DNA of 10,853 nt from JBBRLG01 sp038231495. Its GTDB lineage: Bacteria > Planctomycetota > Planctomycetia > Gemmatales > Gemmataceae. Shown in pieces: positions 7,357 through 10,853 of the stretch (positions within the stretch are counted from its first letter, which is position 1; the number at the start of each line of letters is the position of its first letter). The stretch covers positions 1-10,853 of the forward strand of contig JBBRLG010000232.1 of the NCBI GenBank assembly GCA_038231495.1, in the 5' to 3' direction. The position numbers and the translations under genes are program-made. The notes under the pieces are model-generated. The model did not search any database. It worked only from the letters and a program-made list of their open reading frames with translations, and was not told the origin of the DNA.

Positions 7357-8904
7357 ATGGCGGCCGTGCCGATTTCGCAAGTCACCGTTCAGCTGCACCC
7401 CCAGGACAACATCGCCGTCGCGGCGCGCAACCTGCCTCCCGGCGCGGAATTGCAGATCGACGACCGCACCGTCGTCCTTGAGAAGCGCATCGGGCTTGGC
7501 CACAAGATCGCGCTGCGCCCCATCTCGAAGGGGGCACCGGTCTACAAGTACGGCCAGATCATCGGCTTCGCCAGCGCCGACATCCCCGTCGGCGGGCACG
7601 TTCACGTTCACAACGTTTCCGCCGAAGCCTTTGAGCGCGATTACGCCTTTTGCCGCGATTGCCCGCCACCCTTGCCGCGCGCCGCGCCGCGCTATTTCAT
7701 GGGCTACGACCGCGGCGACGGCCGCTACGGCACGCGCAATTACATTGCCATCATCAGCACCGTCAACTGTTCGGCCAGCACGAGCAAGTACATCTCGGAG
7801 CGCTTCCGCAGCACCGACCTGTTGCAGCAGTATCCGAACGTCGATGGCGTCGTCGCGATCACGCACAAGGCCGGTTGCGCGATGCAGTACGACGGGCCGG
7901 ATCATAACCAACTCGACCTCACGCTTGCCGGTTTCGCCAAGCACCCGAATGTGTCGGCCTACATCCTCGTCGGTCTCGGCTGCGAGACGGGCCAGGCGAT
8001 TCACCTCGTTGAAAATCAAGGACTGATCCAACTCAACGGCTCGCGCAAGAAGCCGCTTGTCATCTCCGTGCAGGAGTGCGGCGGCATTGCCAAAACGGTG
8101 GACGCCGGCGTGCGCGCCATCGCCGAGTTGCTGCCGCAGGCCAACGACGTTCACCGCACGAAGCTGACCGCCGACAAGATTGTCCTCGGCACCAACTGCG
8201 GCGGCTCCGACGGCAACAGCGGCGTCACGGCCAACCCGGCGCTGGGCGTCGCTTCCGATTTACTGGTCGCCCAGGGCGGCACGACCATCCTTGCCGAGAC
8301 GACCGAAATCTATGGGGCCGAACACCTGCTCACGCGCCGCGCGATCAGTCGGGCGGTCGGCGAGAAATTGATCGCGCGTATCAAGTGGTGGGAGTGGTAC
8401 ACCGGCATCTTCGGCGCGGAGATCAACAACAACCCGTCGGTCGGCAACAAGGAAGGCGGCCTGACGACGATCTACGAAAAGTCGCTGGGTGCGATTGCCA
8501 AGGGCGGCAGCACGGCGTTGATGGACGTGGTGGGTTATGCCGAGCCGGTGCGAACGAAGGGTTTCGTCGTCATGGACACGCCGGGCTACGACCCGGTGAG
8601 CATGACCGGCATCGTCGCCGGCGGCGCGAACGTGCTGGTGTTCACGACGGGCCGCGGCTCGGTGTTCGGCTGCAAGCCGGCCCCGTCGATCAAGGTGGCG
8701 ACCAACACGCCGATGTATCGGCACATGATCGACGACATGGACATCGACGCGGGCGTGATCCTGGACGGCACGCCGGTCGAGACGGTGGGCCGGCAAATCT
8801 TCGAGGAGATTTTGGCGGTGGCGAGCGGTCAGAAGACGAAAAGCGAGTTGAACGGCGTCGGCGAGGAGGAGTTCGCCCCGTGGAGCATCGGGCCGACGTT
8901 GTAA
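7357..8904 (+). CDS. UxaA/GarD-family sugar-acid dehydratase (altronate or galactarate dehydratase type)
   Basis: A 515-residue cytoplasmic enzyme of the altronate/galactarate dehydratase family, which removes water from hexonic or hexaric acids to give 2-keto-3-deoxy products. It carries both family parts in one chain: an N-terminal SAF domain (about 9-87, ending in HVHVHN at 81-86) and the C-terminal catalytic region. Conserved motifs seen: THKAGC (169-174), GLGCE (206-210), TNCGGSDG (279-286), NNPSVGNKEGG (358-368), FTTGRGS (429-435) and a C-terminal GPTL. Length fits E. coli UxaA (495) and GarD (523). Features such as LLTRRA, MDIDAG and VASGQKT look closer to GarD, while the ending looks closer to UxaA, so the substrate is undecided and no symbol is given. 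It has a strong ribosome binding site and no transporter or pathway partner beside it. Confidence 0.92.
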   Translation: MAAVPISQVTVQLHPQDNIAVAARNLPPGAELQIDDRTVVLEKRIGLGHKIALRPISKGAPVYKYGQIIGFASADIPVGGHVHVHNVSAEAFERDYAFCRDCPPPLPRAAPRYFMGYDRGDGRYGTRNYIAIISTVNCSASTSKYISERFRSTDLLQQYPNVDGVVAITHKAGCAMQYDGPDHNQLDLTLAGFAKHPNVSAYILVGLGCETGQAIHLVENQGLIQLNGSRKKPLVISVQECGGIAKTVDAGVRAIAELLPQANDVHRTKLTADKIVLGTNCGGSDGNSGVTANPALGVASDLLVAQGGTTILAETTEIYGAEHLLTRRAISRAVGEKLIARIKWWEWYTGIFGAEINNNPSVGNKEGGLTTIYEKSLGAIAKGGSTALMDVVGYAEPVRTKGFVVMDTPGYDPVSMTGIVAGGANVLVFTTGRGSVFGCKPAPSIKVATNTPMYRHMIDDMDIDAGVILDGTPVETVGRQIFEEILAVASGQKTKSELNGVGEEEFAPWSIGPTL

Positions 8905-8950
8905 TCCGCCGCTTGCGGCATTGCGAGAATCACCGGACACGGGAGTAGCA

Positions 8951-9160
8951 ATGGTTCACAAAGCTTACAAGTTTGAAACCCAAATTTTGCCGGGAGGGAA
9001 ACTCGAATTAACGACGCCGCTGCCGCCCGGTTGTCGGGTGGAGGTCCTTGTCATCCGGGAAGAAACGGAAGACCTTACCGCCGACGTAATGGATATGGCC
9101 ACGTCGAGCCTTGAATTTTGGGACAATCCGATCGACGACGCGGAGTGGAATAATGCCTAG
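8951..9160 (+). CDS. Small antitoxin of a MazF/PemK-type module
   Basis: A 69-residue acidic protein. I chose the ATG at 8951 because GGGAG (8941-8945) precedes it by 5 nt. An earlier in-frame ATG at 8921 lacks such a site. The N-terminal half (about 1-40) is beta-rich with an LPPG turn, like small bacterial proteins that sit before toxins (DUF104-like in appearance, not proven). The C-terminal half is acidic and probably disordered, ending in FWDNPIDDAEWNNA, a tail that fits a toxin-wrapping segment. It has no visible helix-turn-helix or ribbon-helix-helix, so DNA-binding autoregulation is uncertain. Its last 8 bp overlap the toxin start, implying translational coupling. The antitoxin role is inferred from position, size and tail. 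Confidence 0.75.
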   Translation: MVHKAYKFETQILPGGKLELTTPLPPGCRVEVLVIREETEDLTADVMDMATSSLEFWDNPIDDAEWNNA

Positions 9161-9491
9161 TCAAGGGGATATTCTGTTGGTTCCGATCCCCTTCACGGAC
9201 CAGTCGGCGACCCGTCGTCGGCCGGTCATTGTCATTTCAAACGACTTCTATAACCAGGCATCTCCGGACTTAATCGTCGTGTGCATGACGTCAAACCTCA
9301 CGCCGTCTCCGCACGGGTTTACCATCACGACAGCGGATTTGGTTTCCGGCGTCCTTAATCACCCCGGAAAAGTCCGTGTCGATAAGCTTGCTACCATTGC
9401 AAAAAGCATCGTCGTGAAATCGTTTGGGACGGTGAACGCACAAGTAATAGATCGGATTAGGCAGGTATTGTTGGACCTTTGTCGGCCCTGA
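9153..9491 (+). CDS. Type II toxin, MazF/PemK-family endoribonuclease
   Basis: A 112-residue protein of normal family length. These toxins cut mRNA at short sequences when the antitoxin is lost. Seen: the opening GDILLVPIPF (5-14), the RRRPVIVIS strand (21-29) with the expected catalytic Arg, VVCMTSNL (42-49) with the expected catalytic Thr (T46), then VRVDKLATIAKS and a final helix ending at LLDLC, all typical of the fold. The start at 9153 is supported by GGAG at 9142-9145 and by the 8-bp overlap with the antitoxin. The open frame runs further upstream to 9111, but that part is only the antitoxin read in another frame. GC is about 47-48% in two sampled 60-nt rows (9241-9300, 9361-9420), well below neighbouring genes, which suggests acquisition. 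Confidence 0.9.
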   Translation: MPSQGDILLVPIPFTDQSATRRRPVIVISNDFYNQASPDLIVVCMTSNLTPSPHGFTITTADLVSGVLNHPGKVRVDKLATIAKSIVVKSFGTVNAQVIDRIRQVLLDLCRP

Positions 9492-9577
9492 ATCCTGCGG
9501 ATTTTGAAAGACGCCGGCCCAGGAAACGAATATCCTGGCAGACAGTCGTTGAAGCGGATCGCAACGGAGAATTTCCC

Positions 9578-10780
9578 ATGTCCCAGCTTAAAAACGTCGT
9601 GGACCCCTTCGGTGAAGTCAACGTCTATCCCGGTGGGCCGGGCAAGAAGCGCGTCGTCGCCACTATCCTCATGGAGCCGCACAAGGAAGGCGCGCAGACC
9701 GGCATCGCGCTGGACGGCTCCGGCTCGATGGCCAAGCTCTACGGCGTCAACGACGGCAGCCGCGTCTTGTCGCCGATCTTCGGCGGGCCGAAAAAGCACA
9801 ACAACGAAATCACGCCGGTCGCGCAGCAGTTGTGCGCCTACCTCGCCAACAAGATCGACGCCGACGGCGGCACCACCTGCATCTACTGGGCGGTCGGCCA
9901 AAACGGCGGCCAGATCGAAATTGTCGGCGACTTGCGAGCCGAGGAGGCCGAGCGTCACGTCTTCGGCCCGCCGAAGGAGTTCGGCACCGGCACCCAGCTG
10001 CTGCCCGCCGTGAAGTATTTCGTCGAGCGCTTCAAGGATGCGCCGTGGGGCTTTTACGTCTTCATCACCGATGGCGAACTCCACGACCTTGACGCGGTGA
10101 AACAGTACAGCGTCCGGCTCGCCCACGACATCTCGGCGCGGAAACGGTTGCCGCTCAAGTTCGTCCTCATCGGCATCGGCCCGGACGTGAACGAGGCCCA
10201 GATGGTCGAGTTGGACGACCTCGATTCGGGTACTGAAGTCGATCTCTGGGATCACAAACTTGCGGCCGAGATGCGCGTCTTGCAGGAGATTTTCGCGGAA
10301 GTCGTGGACAAGAATACGCGCATCGCGGACAAGGGCCGCATCCTCGACCCGCAGGGCCGCGTCGTCAAGGACTATTCCGATACGGGCTTGCCGGCGTTCC
10401 TGGAATTTGAGATTGCCGCGTCCGCGGATTTCTTCACGCTGGACGTGAACAATACCAAAGTGCATCAGGGGTTGACCGATAACGTGCGGACCCCGACGGC
10501 CGACGTGCCGACGCTCGCGGCTGCCGACGACGAGGCGGTGCCGGTGTCGCGTCTAATCGGCGCGCGCGAAGTACCCACGCTCGCCCCCGTCGATGAACCC
10601 CGGCAGACGACGCCGGCCCGGTCGGCACCGTCTCTTCCTGCCCGAACTGTCCCTCCGGCCGCGCCTGCCACCCCGGTCGCCGATGACGAGGACGACGCCC
10701 TGTGGAAGAGCATCGACCTGGAAATGGAACCCAAACGGGACACGCCCGACATCGACCTCGACCAGGCCAAGGATAAGTAA
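9578..10780 (+). CDS. VWA-domain protein with intact MIDAS motif and disordered C-terminal tail
   Basis: A 400-residue protein starting at the ATG preceded by GGAGA (9566-9570). The frame stays open upstream to a TTG at 9479 inside the toxin gene, but that extension has no ribosome binding site. A von Willebrand A domain fills about 38-245, with metal-site residues in the expected order: DGSGS (46-50), GTGT (136-139) and FITDGE (162-167). A short beta segment (about 249-298) follows, then a Pro/Ala/Thr-rich tail with two VPTLA repeats and an acidic end. No signal peptide or membrane segment is seen, so it is probably cytoplasmic. Metal-dependent binding of a protein partner is the usual role of this domain. 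The layout recalls VWA proteins of tellurium-resistance-type (TerY/TerF-like) systems, but no such partner is in view. The specific function is unknown. Confidence 0.85.
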   Translation: MSQLKNVVDPFGEVNVYPGGPGKKRVVATILMEPHKEGAQTGIALDGSGSMAKLYGVNDGSRVLSPIFGGPKKHNNEITPVAQQLCAYLANKIDADGGTTCIYWAVGQNGGQIEIVGDLRAEEAERHVFGPPKEFGTGTQLLPAVKYFVERFKDAPWGFYVFITDGELHDLDAVKQYSVRLAHDISARKRLPLKFVLIGIGPDVNEAQMVELDDLDSGTEVDLWDHKLAAEMRVLQEIFAEVVDKNTRIADKGRILDPQGRVVKDYSDTGLPAFLEFEIAASADFFTLDVNNTKVHQGLTDNVRTPTADVPTLAAADDEAVPVSRLIGAREVPTLAPVDEPRQTTPARSAPSLPARTVPPAAPATPVADDEDDALWKSIDLEMEPKRDTPDIDLDQAKDK

Positions 10781-10791
10781 ACGTAACCGTT

Positions 10792-10832
10792 CACTCCCCC
10801 CCTTACGAAGGGGGGGCGGGGGGGGTGGAGTG
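10792..10832 (+). terminator. C-run/G-run hairpin after the VWA gene
   Basis: Seven C plus TT (10796-10804) pair with AA plus seven G (10808-10816) around an ACG loop. An alternative, longer pairing joins CACTCC (10792-10797) to GGAGTG (10827-10832). It starts 12 nt after the VWA stop codon, where a terminator is expected, but no T-run follows, so it may be a weak or factor-assisted terminator, or just a repeat. The G-run (7 G, C, 8 G) could also form a quadruplex. Confidence 0.4.
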
Positions 10833-10853
10833 GACGCCAGGACTGTTAAACTC

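Noticed and set aside
6820..8154. A 444-codon reverse-strand open frame covering repeat copy B and the start of the dehydratase gene
   Set aside because: It joins repeat sequence to the antisense of the dehydratase. The repeat part is in a frame not kept in copy A because of an indel.
8908..8919. GCCGC/GCGGC hairpin just after the dehydratase stop codon as a terminator
   Set aside because: A 5-bp stem with a 2-nt loop is too tight and too short, and no T-run follows.
9519..9538. Inverted repeat CCAGGA/TCCTGG between the toxin and VWA genes, as an operator or terminator
   Set aside because: Only 6 bp with an 8-nt loop, no T-run, and a single occurrence. Such a match is easily due to chance.
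9479..9577. A longer VWA protein starting at TTG 9479
   Set aside because: The start lies inside the toxin gene with no ribosome binding site, and the added Arg-rich residues do not look like part of the domain. ATG 9578 has a good site.

Overview
This is a GC-rich window with five confident protein genes, all on the + strand. The combination suggests Planctomycetota, possibly a Gemmata- or Pirellula-like lineage: a very large secreted alpha-2-macroglobulin with a Trp/Tyr-rich insert, a single-chain sugar-acid dehydratase, a small antitoxin ending in a 'FWDNP' tail, and a repeat-rich intergenic style. The phylum is inferred from protein character only. No rRNA or marker gene is present.

Layout. 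Positions 1-518 contain no gene and hold copy A of a structured repeat (about 147-362). Positions 519-6719 encode a 2066-residue alpha-2-macroglobulin (A2M) with an intact CTEQ thioester motif, followed by a clean intrinsic terminator (6746-6777). Copy B of the same repeat, inverted relative to copy A, lies at about 6822-7041. The A2M gene with its terminator is therefore bracketed by two inverted copies of a roughly 220-bp element. Each copy is built from hairpins of the decamer ACCCTTGCCA around a nearly invariant 34-nt core. After a leader with no clear function (7042-7345) comes a UxaA/GarD-family dehydratase (7357-8904). It is followed by a compact antitoxin/toxin pair (8951-9160 and 9153-9491, overlapping by 8 bp) of MazF/PemK type whose GC content is visibly lower than its surroundings. 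Last is a cytoplasmic von Willebrand A (VWA) protein with an intact metal-site motif and a long disordered tail (9578-10780). The window closes with a C-run/G-run hairpin.

How the genes relate. They do not form one pathway. The A2M is a stand-alone unit with its own terminator and is predicted to trap proteases outside the cytoplasmic membrane. The dehydratase is a catabolic enzyme for hexaric or aldonic acids with no pathway partner in view. The toxin/antitoxin pair looks like a transferred cassette set between the dehydratase and the VWA gene. The VWA gene has its own ribosome binding site and no recognisable partner here.

The most unusual item is the inverted repeat pair around the A2M gene. 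The repeat does not look protein-coding, because an indel between the copies shifts the frame. A mobile non-autonomous element or a structured RNA/termination element are the leading explanations.
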